Shown: piece after piece, positions 33,601-37,493 of the stretch
Layout: each line of letters begins with the position of its first letter
Numbering within the stretch: the first letter of the stretch is position 1
Assembly: GCA_944472135.2 (NCBI GenBank)
Contig: OX235262.1
Location: 167,771,509 to 167,835,508, forward strand
Origin: Trichobilharzia regenti
Lineage: Eukaryota; Platyhelminthes; Trematoda; Strigeidida; Schistosomatidae
DNA: 64,000 nucleotides
Direction: 5' to 3'
Made by a program: the position numbers and the translations under genes
Notes under the pieces: generated by a model
What the model saw: only the letters and a program-made list of their open reading frames with translations
The model's database searches: none
Told to the model about the DNA's origin: nothing

Positions 33601-35181
33601 ATGAATTACAAGAGCTTAGAAAGGCAGGGACAGAACGAATTACAGGTGTGAACAAGATAAGCATGGAAACAAATCGAAATCAAAATTTTTCAACTTGAAA
33701 TATTAGTTAGGAGGTGTGAATATAGATTACAAGACGCATAGAAACAAAAAATTGCAGAGGATTCGAATATAATTGTAAAATGGTAATTCTAAACGGATTA
33801 CAAGTGTGATCAGGAGGAGCATGGAAACAAAATTAAAATAACTAGTTTTATAACTGAAAATTTGAAATAATAATTTGAGCCTGAAATGAAAGTTAGGAGG
33901 TGTGAATATAGATTACAAAAACCTTAGAAACACAAAAATTGCACAGGATTAAGGTATAATTGTAAAATAGTTATTTCAAACGGATTATAAGTGTGAACAG
34001 GAAAAGCACGGAAACAAACTTAAAATAACTGTTTTTTATAACTGAAAAAAATAGGTGGATCTAATGAAGACTGAGAGACTAAGGATCAGACACACAGCGA
34101 ACCAAAAAATGCTCAAAAGGAAAAGAGATAACGAAAAAAGACGAAGAAGAGAAAAAACTGAAGCAAAGGGAACATACCAAACTAGGTCCATGGCAGTTAT
34201 AGAGGTTGGACTACTTTCTTTTGAACACAGCTCCGGCTTCTCGATGCATATTGCGAGGGTTTCTGTAGTACAAAGAGGTCGGAAACATACTGCTCTTGGT
34301 AGATTTCTGTTGACTTTGTAAATTACTTTGAAAGAATCAGTTGAGATGTTGTTGGAGGTGTTGGCCAGATGTTCAATAATGGCCCTTCTGATTGAACCAG
34401 TACCTCCTCTTTGCAGCCGCGCTGGGTAGCGTCCTCTAACACGTTTCGAAAGGACGCGCATACAGCGACCTATGTACCTAGCTCCGCACGAGCAAGTTAC
34501 CTGGTATATGCACATTGAATTGGTCATATGCAAGAGTTTGTCCTTCGTGTTGCTTGGAAGTATTGGATGGCTAGAGAATGTCACTGTTAGTGTTGCTGCA
34601 GGAAGGGGTTTCTTTAAAGAGCTGGATACTCCCCTCTTCAAGATATCAGCTGCCAAATCTCCCTTGAAATTCAGATTTAGATACAGCATTTTCTTTGTCG
34701 CTGAATCTCATTCCTATCTTTTTGGTTTAGGTCTCATGTGCTTTTCGACAAAACGTGTTGGGTAGCCATTTTGAGCCAAGATATTTTTGAGGAATAGGAG
34801 CTCCTCTTCCATGCAATCGCTGCTGTAGATTTTTCTAATCCAATAGGTTAGTGCGCTGATGAGAGCTCGTTTGCGGCTCAAAGGTATCCAACTATTGATT
34901 CATTGCATGGTATTTTGCTGCTCCTATTCATCTTCTGGTCGAGGTCGAACAACCCTGCATCTAAACTGAAATGAGGATTAATTCCAAACCGTCTATCTCA
35001 TAACCACTCAAATTCCATGAACGATCCAATTCTACCATTTGAAGACGCTGGCGAACATGCTGTAAATGAGTATTCATGATCTGAAATGAAGAAGCAACTG
35101 GTTTTCAAACAGTTTTCAACGTTTTACTCAACTTACGAATACAGTCCGCCATGCAGACACAAATGGAGCAAATGGAGGATT
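1335..35181 (-). CDS. Host multi-exon gene, helical (spectrin-repeat-like) then Ser-rich protein; unidentified
   Basis: Eleven exons on the minus strand can be chained (35181-35137, 35080-34990, 28064-27961, 27912-27736, 25002-24756, 24718-24665, 20252-20176, 15411-15160, 11709-11500, 3995-3749, 1618-1335), giving about 596 codons with no internal stop. Every junction has a GT donor and AG acceptor, and the phases match (for example 1 then 2 then 0), which chance would rarely give over this many pieces. Upstream exons have heptad-like patterns such as RLREIQTLWGDI and RDECYNLIDEYQ, typical of spectrin-like three-helix repeats. Downstream exons are rich in Ser, Asp and His. Introns are either 37-56 bases or 2.1-7.5 kb and filled with transposons. 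The gene continues beyond the left edge. Family and start codon are unknown. Confidence 0.65.
1985..2631 (+). mobile_element. Penelope-like element, GIY-YIG C-terminus and 3' UTR
   Basis: The frame ending at 2379 carries the end of a GIY-YIG endonuclease: YIERTERGAYIRF, then SSSIAKHLINTGH and LLRFAEAIAIKRLKPDLC, finishing with LPW and a stop. This order (Tyr-Ile, Arg, His, then an Ala-Ile-Ala-Ile helix) is the PLE endonuclease tail. The copy lacks the RT and is 5' truncated near 1985. The 3' UTR runs to a TA microsatellite at 2632-2659. Confidence 0.75.
2632..2659. repeat. (TA)n microsatellite at PLE 3' end
   Basis: About 14 TA units follow directly after the PLE 3' UTR. A similar array abuts the 3' end of the PLE at 61.1 kb. 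Confidence 0.9.
2880..3180 (-). mobile_element. Penelope-like element, GIY-YIG fragment
   Basis: The minus-strand frame 3187-2900 reads NNIIYKIACNDCELRQLH followed by GHGNLAKIRMIDPTKTSNLEKKF. This matches the N-terminal part of the PLE GIY-YIG domain (IIYKI.C..C) and the linker seen in the fragments at 4.7-5.2 and 21.7-22.4 kb. It is a short remnant that abuts an RTE tail on its right. Confidence 0.6.
3185..3525 (+). mobile_element. RTE (SR2-like) 3' terminal fragment
   Basis: The frame 3255-3491 gives IGYTLRRPSNVVAHNAGH, then RVTWRRSCVEEEKMR, then TTKWRRAIEA, which is the C-terminal signature of SR2-like RTE proteins. The tail after it has TGTTCCACT and then an AAT-rich end. A GT microsatellite has expanded inside the frame near 3350-3363. 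Confidence 0.75.
3749..3995 (-). CDS. Host gene exon, Ser/His-rich
   Basis: The exon is 247 nt. Its acceptor is caattttcag and its donor is gtgagt. It enters in phase 0 from exon 11500-11709 and leaves in phase 1, which fits exon 1335-1618. The product contains HFEVDTTTHICDSHSSVYSL, SSNNGVVPRPFSSKSQSLKS and SPFRDKLRSHSVDCLHTSKT. It is Ser-rich with S/P motifs and probably unstructured. No domain is recognised. Confidence 0.65.
4150..4400 (-). repeat. Dispersed repeat R (5' part of Sm-alpha-like composite)
   Basis: The reverse complement matches sequence at 22885-23025, 37325-37493 and 62945-63050. Shared blocks include GGGTGTGAGGACAAATAC and GGCAGAAGTT. It contains a run of nine G near 4275-4283. 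It precedes a tRNA-like head in the copies at 23.0 and 63.0 kb but not here. Confidence 0.7.
4440..4525 (+). repeat. Sm-alpha-like SINE 3' segment
   Basis: It matches the end of the SINE copies at 23.16-23.21 and 63.18-63.21 kb (CCAGTA.TCCC, AATGGTTCTCTAAC, GATGAAATCCTGTA). It lies next to, and is inverted relative to, repeat R at 4150-4400. Confidence 0.6.
4690..5220 (-). mobile_element. Penelope-like element, linker plus GIY-YIG fragment
   Basis: The minus-strand frame 5071-4796 includes TMIYQIARNG, VNYIGQASRLGSTRLMGHRN and LARPRIID, a recognisable GIY-YIG core with Tyr-Ile-Gly-Gln. The sequence from 5220 down to 4690 aligns by eye with 22260-21750, including the 3' flank, so both belong to one PLE subfamily. 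It is frame-broken at both ends. Confidence 0.7.
5340..6190. other. No feature recognised
   Basis: A+T-rich intronic sequence inside the 7.5-kb intron of the host gene. No coding frame, repeat match or RNA signature was seen. Confidence 0.4.
6195..7290 (-). mobile_element. RTE (SR2-like) 3' half with RT, decayed
   Basis: On the minus strand, 7260-7060 gives HLIQQLYGNAACQVIHSG and KTGVRQGW (RT domain B). Next comes a region related to DDLCLISH, then SIVNSVLLFGSETC near 6640 and a WIGRTLRK-type C-terminus. It ends at 6200 in the same CTATGTTCC..AATAAT tail seen in the short RTE fragments. The order of motifs is that of the RTE clade. Many stops and frameshifts make it inactive. It is the longest SR2-like copy here and anchors the identity of the short tail fragments. 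Confidence 0.75.
7745..8080 (+). other. Hairpin-rich segment preceding 18S-like fragment, possible 5' ETS remnant
   Basis: This GC-richer segment has a 15-base near-palindrome at 7750-7764 (AGCCTCA G TGAGGCT), a 10-bp hairpin at 7820-7844 and another around 7957-7980. It lies just upstream of an 18S-like fragment in the orientation expected of an external transcribed spacer. That reading is inference. No homolog was checked. Confidence 0.3.
8082..8700 (+). pseudogene. 18S rRNA 5' third, truncated and diverged
   Basis: Conserved SSU rRNA blocks occur in the right order: AGATTAAG and ATGTCTAAGTACATACC near 8092, GAATGGCTCATTAAATCAGC near 8142, ATGGATAACTGTGGTAAT near 8189, TTATTAGAACAGAACC near 8237, GGTGCCAGTAGCCGCG near 8612 and CTCCAAAAGCGTGTGTTAAA near 8639. 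The similarity stops near 8700, about a third of the way into 18S. Expected invariant bases are changed (for example AAGCGATG for AAGCCATG, and GTAGCCGCG for GCAGCCGCG). No 5.8S or 28S follows. It is a dispersed rDNA-derived pseudogene in a host intron. Confidence 0.85.
9026..9262 (+). mobile_element. tRNA-derived SINE (family A)
   Basis: The head has a pol III A-box-like TGGCACAACGGCAGAATGC and a B-box-like GGGCTCGATCC. A body with GAGGCTGGCTAG follows, then a tail TATGTTCCACTGGGAACAT and an A-rich end. Family A copies also lie at 11.2, 15.6, 25.7 (-), 26.2 (-) and 59.9 kb. Confidence 0.8.
9264..9470 (-). mobile_element. RTE 3' UTR fragment (TGAC-tailed family)
   Basis: It begins with a short GACTGACTG tail and then GGTTTCAACACAGAACTTTG, matching the 3' UTR of the RTE copies at 12.2 and 21.2 kb on the opposite strand. 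It contains no coding part. Confidence 0.6.
9576..9646. repeat. 16-bp perfect inverted repeat
   Basis: Arms TTCCATTATGGGTAAA (9576-9591) and its exact complement (9631-9646) are separated by 39 bases. The left flank and arm resemble sequence at 21570-21595 (GAGTGTAATTCCAT), so this may be a small dispersed element. Confidence 0.7.
10202..10230. repeat. (TA)n microsatellite
   Basis: About 14 TA units in otherwise featureless intronic sequence. The surrounding 9650-10500 region holds no recognisable gene. Confidence 0.9.
10590..10705 (+). mobile_element. RTE (SR2-like) 3' tail fragment
   Basis: A short stretch with AGTGGAGACGTACAGTTGAA, then CCAAGGGGACGATAAT and an AAT repeat, identical in layout to the SR2-like tails at 1.1 and 3.5 kb. 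Confidence 0.65.
10713..11113 (+). mobile_element. Penelope-like element, endonuclease C-terminus and 3' UTR (copy 1)
   Basis: It encodes DNYGHQFDNWDNVEILDRGN, then REFLEVCYSNEYAINNKH, then QIYQLIKSKS and a stop. This matches the C-terminal part of the full PLE at 61.2-62.3 kb (DNYGHQFDWDNVQILDKGN). The 3' UTR ends in a hairpin and AAACCAACCAGCTCAGAGAA. It is almost identical to 15997-16392. Confidence 0.75.
11190..11425 (+). mobile_element. tRNA-derived SINE (family A)
   Basis: A-box-like TGTGCAGCGGTAGAATGC and B-box-like GGTTCGATCCC in the head, the family A body, then an AAT-repeat tail. The 3' consensus is partly lost. Confidence 0.7.
11500..11709 (-). CDS. Host gene exon
   Basis: The exon is 210 nt (70 codons), phase 0 at both ends. 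Its acceptor is tttcatttatag and its donor is gtgagt. It encodes GLSRSSLSFRNFRSLIGLDH, then SSSVEESIPTGMYPPKPLAD and YPKLGSKLWKTLTEH. No domain is recognised. It marks the change from helical upstream to Ser-rich downstream sequence. Confidence 0.65.
12178..13050 (-). mobile_element. RTE 3' half with 3' UTR, split by a SINE
   Basis: On the minus strand, 13050-12785 carries the end of the RT protein (LGIGNQRT-like region, decayed). It is followed by a long 3' UTR to a GACTGACTGACTG tail at 12178-12192. It matches the copies at 16.4-17.2 (-) and 20.5-21.3 (+) kb throughout, except for a 189-base insertion at 12430-12618. Confidence 0.7.
12430..12618 (+). mobile_element. tRNA-derived SINE (family B) inserted in RTE 3' UTR
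   Basis: The tRNA-like head has A-box TGGCACAGTGGTTAGGACTC and B-box GGGGTTCGAGCCC. The body continues with CTGATATCTATGGTCGGCC and ends near GTGTGGAATCAAGCTG plus a short A-rich tail. A minus-strand copy lies at 52610-52790. The empty site is visible in the RTE copies at 16520 and 21060. Confidence 0.8.
13322..14330 (+). mobile_element. CR1-clade non-LTR retrotransposon, 5'-truncated copy
   Basis: It is collinear with 45530-46980 of the longer CR1 copy. It encodes EIETKSEIKYLGVILSSDLS and then IFRLSFYLKKLRHFGITQPL, the C-terminal region downstream of the RT active site. A 3' UTR follows and ends GGAATAAAGCTATTATTATT. It lacks about 420 bases present in the other copy at 46.07-46.49 kb, and several stops are visible. 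Confidence 0.75.
14470..15080 (-). mobile_element. Penelope-like element, GIY-YIG end and 3' UTR
   Basis: On the minus strand, 14936-14733 encodes VREHLVKPRHPAPLGMFFKF, then VRSNLSKGMKAKHLSVAEAT, the same tail as in the copies at 58.7 and 63.6 kb. The 3' UTR with GGTCAAATCAATAAAATTGC runs to a terminal segment at 14470-14530 that resembles the inverted repeats of the 58.1-59.4 kb element. Confidence 0.65.
15160..15411 (-). CDS. Host gene exon, helical
   Basis: The exon is 252 nt (84 codons), phase 0 at both ends. Its acceptor is cttgtatag and its donor is gtaagt. It encodes VEHIYLKRAVSTLRAAGILL, SQLHVSRAETGFCSF and KIKDELLRKSSSLWITHVEL. The predicted pattern is amphipathic helices, consistent with a spectrin-like or coiled segment. 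No specific family is assigned. Confidence 0.65.
15585..15800 (+). mobile_element. tRNA-derived SINE (family A), diverged
   Basis: A decayed head (GTGGTAGAGTACTCGCC and AAGGTTCGATTATCGG), the family A body with CCCATCTCGTGAAAA, and a tail CTCTAGGAATGTAAAGGAAT. The A-to-B spacing is shortened by a deletion. Confidence 0.65.
15997..16392 (+). mobile_element. Penelope-like element, endonuclease C-terminus and 3' UTR (copy 2)
   Basis: Almost base-for-base the same as 10713-11113, with differences such as TACCAC/TATCAC and CAGTATTAAT/CACTATTAAC. It has the same coding frame, stop and terminal hairpin. The flanks differ, so this is a recent second copy or a duplication limited to the element. Confidence 0.8.
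16398..17180 (-). mobile_element. RTE 3' half with intact (uninterrupted) 3' UTR
   Basis: On the minus strand, 17180-16880 encodes MVERVDQFTYLGSCISHN, then EISSRIQKARFAYTTL, the RTE thumb region. A decayed C-terminus and 3' UTR follow. At 16519 the UTR reads directly from CATTCACAATGA into GGAGTTTGAG, giving the empty site for the SINE at 12430. Confidence 0.75.
17365..17520 (-). mobile_element. RTE 3' UTR fragment
   Basis: Weak but collinear similarity to the 3' UTR at 12190-12360 (ACTGATTGG tail, then AACTTGGCACAAAAGTGCATCAG). There is no coding part. Confidence 0.45.
17752..18087 (+). mobile_element. Solo LTR (family L2)
   Basis: A TG-starting segment of about 336 bp ending ..GTTACA. It contains an AATAAA signal near 18047 and has a diverged partner in reverse orientation at 50592-51223. 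Shared blocks include GAGAGCTG.CTGCTAGCC, TTGGTAG.CA and CCCTTGTCTTCTGT. No gag or pol lies nearby. TG..CA ends, size and an internal polyadenylation signal suggest a solo LTR. Confidence 0.55.
18110..19110. other. No feature recognised
   Basis: Intronic A+T-rich sequence with a short GA-rich tract near 18700-18725. No coding or RNA signature was seen. Confidence 0.4.
19120..19500 (+). mobile_element. RTE (SR2-like) RT C-terminal fragment
   Basis: The frames give INGRNLKKVTSF and YLGGIVSTT, then GKARETFDYLKLVRKSS, VSLKNKIRISNTNASI and a decayed FINKCLRRIL-type block. This is the same region as 6850-6500 on the other strand. It is frame-broken. Confidence 0.65.
19855..20085 (+). mobile_element. 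RTE (SR2-like) 3' terminal fragment
   Basis: Matches the tail at 870-1160: a GGAACGCGAATGGGGACGAAG region, GACATCGAGGAGATTGTGTG, then GCTGTTGAAGCCCTATGTTC and an AAT repeat. Confidence 0.7.
20176..20252 (-). CDS. Host gene exon (77 nt)
   Basis: A small exon with acceptor ttttaactag and donor gtcagt. It is read in the frame set by exon 24665-24718 (C|AA gives Gln). It encodes TCLLNDIIKSPNGKCE and VTSAMGTLK and leaves in phase 0, as exon 15160-15411 needs. Frame continuity is the main evidence. Confidence 0.55.
20530..21260 (+). mobile_element. RTE 3' half with 3' UTR
   Basis: The plus-strand reverse counterpart of 12178-13050. The end of the RT protein (motif LRWLGHVLGMP) lies at 20790-20830. 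The 3' UTR follows to a CAGTC-repeat tail at 21239-21256. It shows the same uninterrupted SINE target site near 21060. Frame-broken. Confidence 0.75.
21740..22390 (-). mobile_element. Penelope-like element, linker plus GIY-YIG fragment
   Basis: The minus-strand frame 22376-22122 (IGLVKCLYSRADLNNPT.., NNYPPYFQQCMKTY) is the PLE connector between RT and endonuclease. The next part gives NNIYKMPCSGCVANYIDQT, the GIY-YIG start. It aligns with 5220-4690. Frameshifts are present. Confidence 0.65.
22400..22880. other. No feature recognised
   Basis: Intronic sequence without similarity to the other repeats of the window. Confidence 0.35.
22885..23215 (+). mobile_element. Sm-alpha-like SINE with tRNA-like head and hammerhead-like segment
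   Basis: Repeat R (22885-23023) leads into a tRNA-like head (23024-23101) with A-box-like TGGCTTAATGGTCCACG and B-box GGGTTCGAACCCC. From 23104 a diverged hammerhead core follows: CTGAAGAGTCCC, a hairpin arm AGACTAGGCTGAC, GGAAC, then AGCTGTCCAGTACTCCC. The tRNA-head-then-hammerhead order is known from schistosome Sm-alpha SINEs. Here CUGAUGA reads CUGAAGA and GAAAC reads GGAAC, so self-cleavage is doubtful. A better-preserved core lies at 63134. Confidence 0.7.
23779..24406 (+). mobile_element. 628-bp GC-rich retroelement with 12-bp target-site duplications
   Basis: Flanked by perfect direct repeats GAATCAGGAATG at 23767-23778 and 24407-24418. It ends in an A-rich tail built of GTAAA/AAGTAA units, and is much more GC-rich than its surroundings. 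These are marks of target-primed reverse transcription. No tRNA-like head is obvious and no long open frame is present. It may be a SINE or a 5'-truncated end of an uncharacterised non-LTR element. The family is not recognised. Confidence 0.75.
24618..24648. repeat. (TA)n microsatellite
   Basis: About 15 TA units ten bases downstream (in gene sense) of the donor of exon 24665-24718. Confidence 0.9.
24665..24718 (-). CDS. Host gene exon (54 nt)
   Basis: A micro-exon with acceptor ttaatttcag and donor gtaagt, separated from the next exon upstream by a 37-base intron (24719-24755). It completes the split Asp codon and encodes IQLDLEETEAKLCSIER, a heptad-like helix. Confidence 0.65.
24756..25002 (-). 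CDS. Host gene exon, helical
   Basis: The exon is 247 nt, starting in phase 0 and ending in phase 1. Its acceptor is tttatattcag and its donor is gttagt. It encodes NYFGHMKDREVDFDRLCSLA, then STEFDVSSRLREIQTLWGDI and YPMSFLHDPARTLKG. The RLREIQTLWGDI block resembles a spectrin-repeat helix with its conserved Trp (family-level inference only). Confidence 0.7.
25010..25660. other. No feature recognised
   Basis: Intron interior, A+T-rich. No repeat or coding signature was identified. Confidence 0.35.
25670..25893 (-). mobile_element. tRNA-derived SINE (family A)
   Basis: On the minus strand the head reads GGTGCGGCGGTAGAACGC (A-box-like) with a diverged B-box, followed by the family A body and a tail that ends near 25670. 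Confidence 0.7.
26225..26450 (-). mobile_element. tRNA-derived SINE (family A)
   Basis: On the minus strand: head GGTAGCACAGCGGTTAGGAC, a body with GAGGCTAGCAACCCCATCC, and a well-kept tail TATGTTCCACTGGGAACAT ending at 26228. Flanking AATTGGAGT / AATTGCAGAGT could be a worn target duplication. Confidence 0.75.
26740..26830 (+). mobile_element. RTE (SR2-like) 3' tail fragment
   Basis: Only the last ~90 bases of the tail: GGGAGACGTGCAGTTGAAGC, TATGTTCCACTATGAACCC and AATAATAATAA. Confidence 0.6.
26840..27735. other. No feature recognised
   Basis: Intron interior. No repeat family of this window matches, and no coding signal was seen. Confidence 0.35.
27736..27912 (-). CDS. Host gene exon, helical
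   Basis: The exon is 177 nt (59 codons), phase 0 at both ends. Its acceptor is ttctttatatatag and its donor is gtaagt. It encodes RVVRAEDRFKDAPLHPHSKL, then LAQFYMEYGELKQWLSKVSV and SRSESYVSQ. The FYMEYGELKQWLSK stretch resembles the first helix of a spectrin-type repeat with its Trp. It is separated from the upstream exon by a 48-base intron. Confidence 0.7.
27961..28064 (-). CDS. Host gene exon, helical
   Basis: The exon is 104 nt. Its acceptor is tctgcatag and its donor is gtgatt. It completes the Val codon begun by exon 34990-35080. It encodes WFTSMVSHSDSPILLTQ and SFFDLRDECYNLIDEYQ and leaves in phase 0. Confidence 0.65.
28560..30000 (+). mobile_element. CR1/jockey-like non-LTR retrotransposon RT region, decayed
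   Basis: In order: REWKKAILSPIFKGGD near 28676, a KAFDTV block near 28949, SSSGVPQGSILGPL near 29093, a decayed YAD.LKIW (YADD position) near 29191, and downstream LNKTHVRPHIEV near 29503. This is the RT domain order of jockey/CR1-type elements. The sequence is unlike the CR1 copy at 43.4 kb, so it is a second, older lineage. Many stops are present. Confidence 0.75.
30331..30506 (-). repeat. BEL LTR fragment, inverted arm
   Basis: The complement of the 3' half of the LTR at 31793-31968, about 173 bp with roughly four visible mismatches. It joins internal element sequence right after CACAAGGTC. Confidence 0.8.
31612..31975 (+). repeat. BEL/Pao LTR (type II)
   Basis: Starts TGTCAATGTAG and ends TTACA, 364 bp. 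It is preceded by a purine-rich GGCGGGGAG primer-like tract. The first 57 bases are identical to the LTR at 41097; the rest is clearly diverged from it. Confidence 0.75.
31976..33580. other. No feature recognised
   Basis: A+T-rich to 32450, then a slightly GC-richer stretch (32500-33100) with short open frames but no recognisable domain. It could be an old retroelement tail, which cannot be supported from the sequence alone. Confidence 0.3.
33590..34050. repeat. Imperfect tandem repeat, ~186-bp period
   Basis: GTTAGGAGGTGTGAATATAG recurs at 33706 and 33892 (spacing 186). ACGGATTACAAGTGTGA and AAATTGCA blocks recur at the same period. A further weaker unit precedes at about 33420-33600. The array ends at the 3' end of the minus-strand PLE. 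Confidence 0.7.
34036..34912 (-). mobile_element. Penelope-like element, connector and GIY-YIG endonuclease (C-terminal half)
   Basis: The minus-strand connector at 34912-34740 (NSWIPLSRKRALI.., EEELLFLKNILAQNGYPTRF) leads through a small frameshift into the frame 34689-34036. That frame has NTKDKLLHMTNSMCIYQVTC, then CGARYIGRCMRVLSKRVRG (GIY-YIG core) and RRAIIEHLANTSNNI. It pairs with the RT half at 36070-37290, from which it is separated by 750 bp holding two host-like exons. Confidence 0.8.
34990..35080 (-). CDS. Host gene exon, helical
   Basis: The exon is 91 nt. Its acceptor is cttcatttcag; the donor gtttgg is weak. It encodes IMNTHLQHVRQRLQMVEL and DRSWNLSGYEID and ends in phase 1, which fits exon 27961-28064. 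The small intron 35081-35136 (gtaagt..ttcag) joins it to the next exon. It lies between two halves of a PLE (see findings). Confidence 0.5.
35137..35181 (-). CDS. Putative host gene micro-exon (45 nt)
   Basis: A donor gtaagttgag and an acceptor gattccag enclose 15 codons (NPPFAPFVSAWRTVF) in phase 0. Support is the splice sites and phase only. Plus-strand reading of the same bases also gives a short open frame, so this is tentative. Confidence 0.35.
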
Positions 35182-35659
35182 CTGGAATCGACCTCGGCAC
35201 CATTTGATGCAGTAAAACAACCCAACATGACCTTATTTAGTTTTCGTATCCACGATCAAATTTCTTTCCTGTTATGAAACTACGATAAGAGTGCTGAAAA
35301 AATGGAATAAATATATCACTGATCTCAACATAATACATCAATAATCTTTAAGCCAAGGGTGCTGCTCACAACAAAGTTATATAAGAGAATTGACTTCAAG
35401 CTTTATTTTTCCCAGATATCTGTATTACATTCATCTGATGTCTGGGTTTTTTGTTAATGCGAAGACAATATTTCTATATCTCTATATGTGCTACACAAAC
35501 AGACTTTATAGCAGACTGTTCCTACTGACTCTAATGTCAGAAAGAACAACCAAACTGTAAATTCATTATACATTAAATTGTGTGTAATTTATATAATAAC
35601 TTATCCATGCCTGTACAATTGGTATGTTCCTGCATAAACAGGAAGAAATATATATATAT

Positions 35660-35710
35660 ATAGAAATGCGTTAGTTGGCCATTACATGTCGGTTTTCTGT
35701 AGATGGACCT
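35660..35710 (-). mobile_element. Penelope-like element, short segment left of solo LTR
   Basis: Reads IYRKPTCNGQLTHF on the minus strand, continuing the RT frame cut by the solo LTR at 35711-36069. It stops at a TA run. Confidence 0.65.
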
Positions 35711-36069
35711 TGCCAGCTAAGTCTCGTAAACCGTTAATGCCCAGCTCTTGCCACGCTGGGCCTCACGCTGTTCCTCGAAGTTTCTCAGAAACGCTTAGTA
35801 CGAACGGACGCAAAAACCAGAATACAGATTAGCGACTCGAGAATTCTTTATCCTTACACCAACATATAACCAACTTTGCAACTAAGGTCTGTGAACAAAT
35901 AATACAATAATAAATCACAATATTACTTCTGATGGTTTTGTCCCGACGTCTTTCTGATCAGAGGCCGATGAGACGATGACTGTCGTACTGATGCCTCCGC
36001 GAAAATTGGGGAAGTTGGTTTTGAGCAAACAACCATGAATTGATCGTTCAATCTTCAACTACACTGACA
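35711..36069 (-). repeat. Solo BEL/Pao LTR with 5-bp target-site duplication
   Basis: A 359-bp LTR (TG..CA on the minus strand), similar to 37494-37850 and 41097-41454. It is flanked by direct repeats GACCT at 35706-35710 and 36070-36074. Removing the LTR and one GACCT restores the frame of the surrounding PLE, so the LTR inserted into that PLE and then recombined to a solo. Confidence 0.85.
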
Positions 36070-37290
36070 GACCTCTCCAGGGTTCCATCATCTCTTCTTG
36101 TCAATTCCACGTCCAGAAATGGAATCTTTGAATCATTTTCTAATTACATTGTGAATTTAATCGAAGGATGGGAATTATTAAATTCTTGTAAGATGCGGTT
36201 GAAGTCCAAGTTATCGTAGCAGACTATAAAGGTGTCGTCAACGCCCTTTTTGTTCAGTAGTAATTTGTTTATTGTTGATTTTAAAACTCCACTCTCCAAA
36301 CTGTCTATAAAGTAGTCTGCTAAAAGCGGGCCAAGAGGAGATCCCATTGCAGTTCCATCTTTTTGTCTGTAGATGTCGCCATTGAAGGTGAATCGTACAT
36401 TCAGCGTGCTTCTCAGGGACAACTCCTTCGGATATGATATTGATACTTCGACGCTTATATTAGACTGCTCTATATAATTGCACAGAAAGAAAATTGTTTC
36501 CGTTAGTGGCACGTTGGTAAAAAGAGATTCAACATCTAGCGATAACATTCGTTTATCATTTACATTCAAATATTTTATGCATTCAACGAACTCAAAAGTA
36601 TCACGAAGAGAGTATTTGCATAGGTCTTGTCTTACCGGCTCCAACATTTCGGACAACCATTTGGTGATTGAATGGTATGGTGACCCCAACATGTCTAGAA
36701 TCGGTCGAAGCGGCAAGCCAGGTTCGTGCACCTTCGGTAAGCCGTAGAGTCATGGAATGGTTGATCCTGTTGGTCGCAGGCGATCAAACAGGTCCTCCGG
36801 TATCAGATGGTCCTTCTTTATTCTTCTGAGAACATCTGTTAGTTGTCTTTCAATCAGTTCTGTCTTGTTTTTCTCACTGTCGGGCTTGGCAAATTTCTTG
36901 TCATCCGATATAAGTGTTGTCAGTTTGTTAATATATACATCTCTGTCCATTAGGACCACTCCTGATCCTTTGTCAGGACGTGTTATTATTAAATCTTTAT
37001 TGTCTCTTAATTCTTTGAGTTGTTTTCTATGTTCTTTCGTCAGTAGACGTCAGGCTTGAGTTTTTAAGTTGAGATATTGATTACAGCAATCGCAGATTGT
37101 TGACTTAAAGTGTGGGAAATCCGTGTCGGAGACTGGAATAATATCATGAGTTTGGCTTATGAAGTTCTCGAATTGAATATAAGTATGAAGTCTGCTGCTG
37201 TTAAGATTAACATGACGGAATTTTAGTCCAAGAGATAGGGCTTCTAGTTGTACCTTTGATAACGGAACAGAAAAATGATCGAAAACCAAA
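36070..37290 (-). mobile_element. Penelope-like element, N-terminal region and RT
   Basis: Minus-strand frames 37289-37050, 36959-36750 and 36731-36144 join with small breaks. They give an N-terminal helical region, DKGSGVVLMDRDVYINKLTT, PLRPILDMLGSPYHSITKWL, LSLDVESLFTNVPL (RT domain A), DGTAMGSPLGPLLADYFI (domain B) and VDDTFIVCYDN (domain C, with Gly in place of the usual Tyr before VDD). Domain D follows after an in-frame stop. Mutated and cut, so inactive. The C-terminal half is at 34036-34912. Confidence 0.85.
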
Positions 37291-37324
37291 CAAATCCCTA
37301 CAAACCATCACTTGAATACCAATG

Positions 37325-37493
37325 AGATGCTCACTGGCGACTGGCCCTATTCAGGTAGGTAGTTACCTGGGTTCCAGTGGGAAGTCGTGACCAGTAGGGT
37401 GCAGCCGGTCGGGTGTGAGGACAAATACTCGCCGAAAACATTGGCTAGCGGTAGCGCTATGTCGTGAATTGGCAGAAGTTAGATTTCAAGGAC
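37325..37493 (+). repeat. Dispersed repeat R
   Basis: Matches 22885-23010 and the reverse of 4150-4400 (GTGACCAGTAGGGTGCAGC, GGGTGTGAGGACAAATACTC). It ends exactly at the 5' LTR of the BEL element. No tRNA-like head follows. Confidence 0.7.

Noticed and set aside
35086..35277. Plus-strand open frame overlapping the putative micro-exon
   Set aside because: The minus strand has a matched donor, acceptor and phase; the plus strand has no partner exons.
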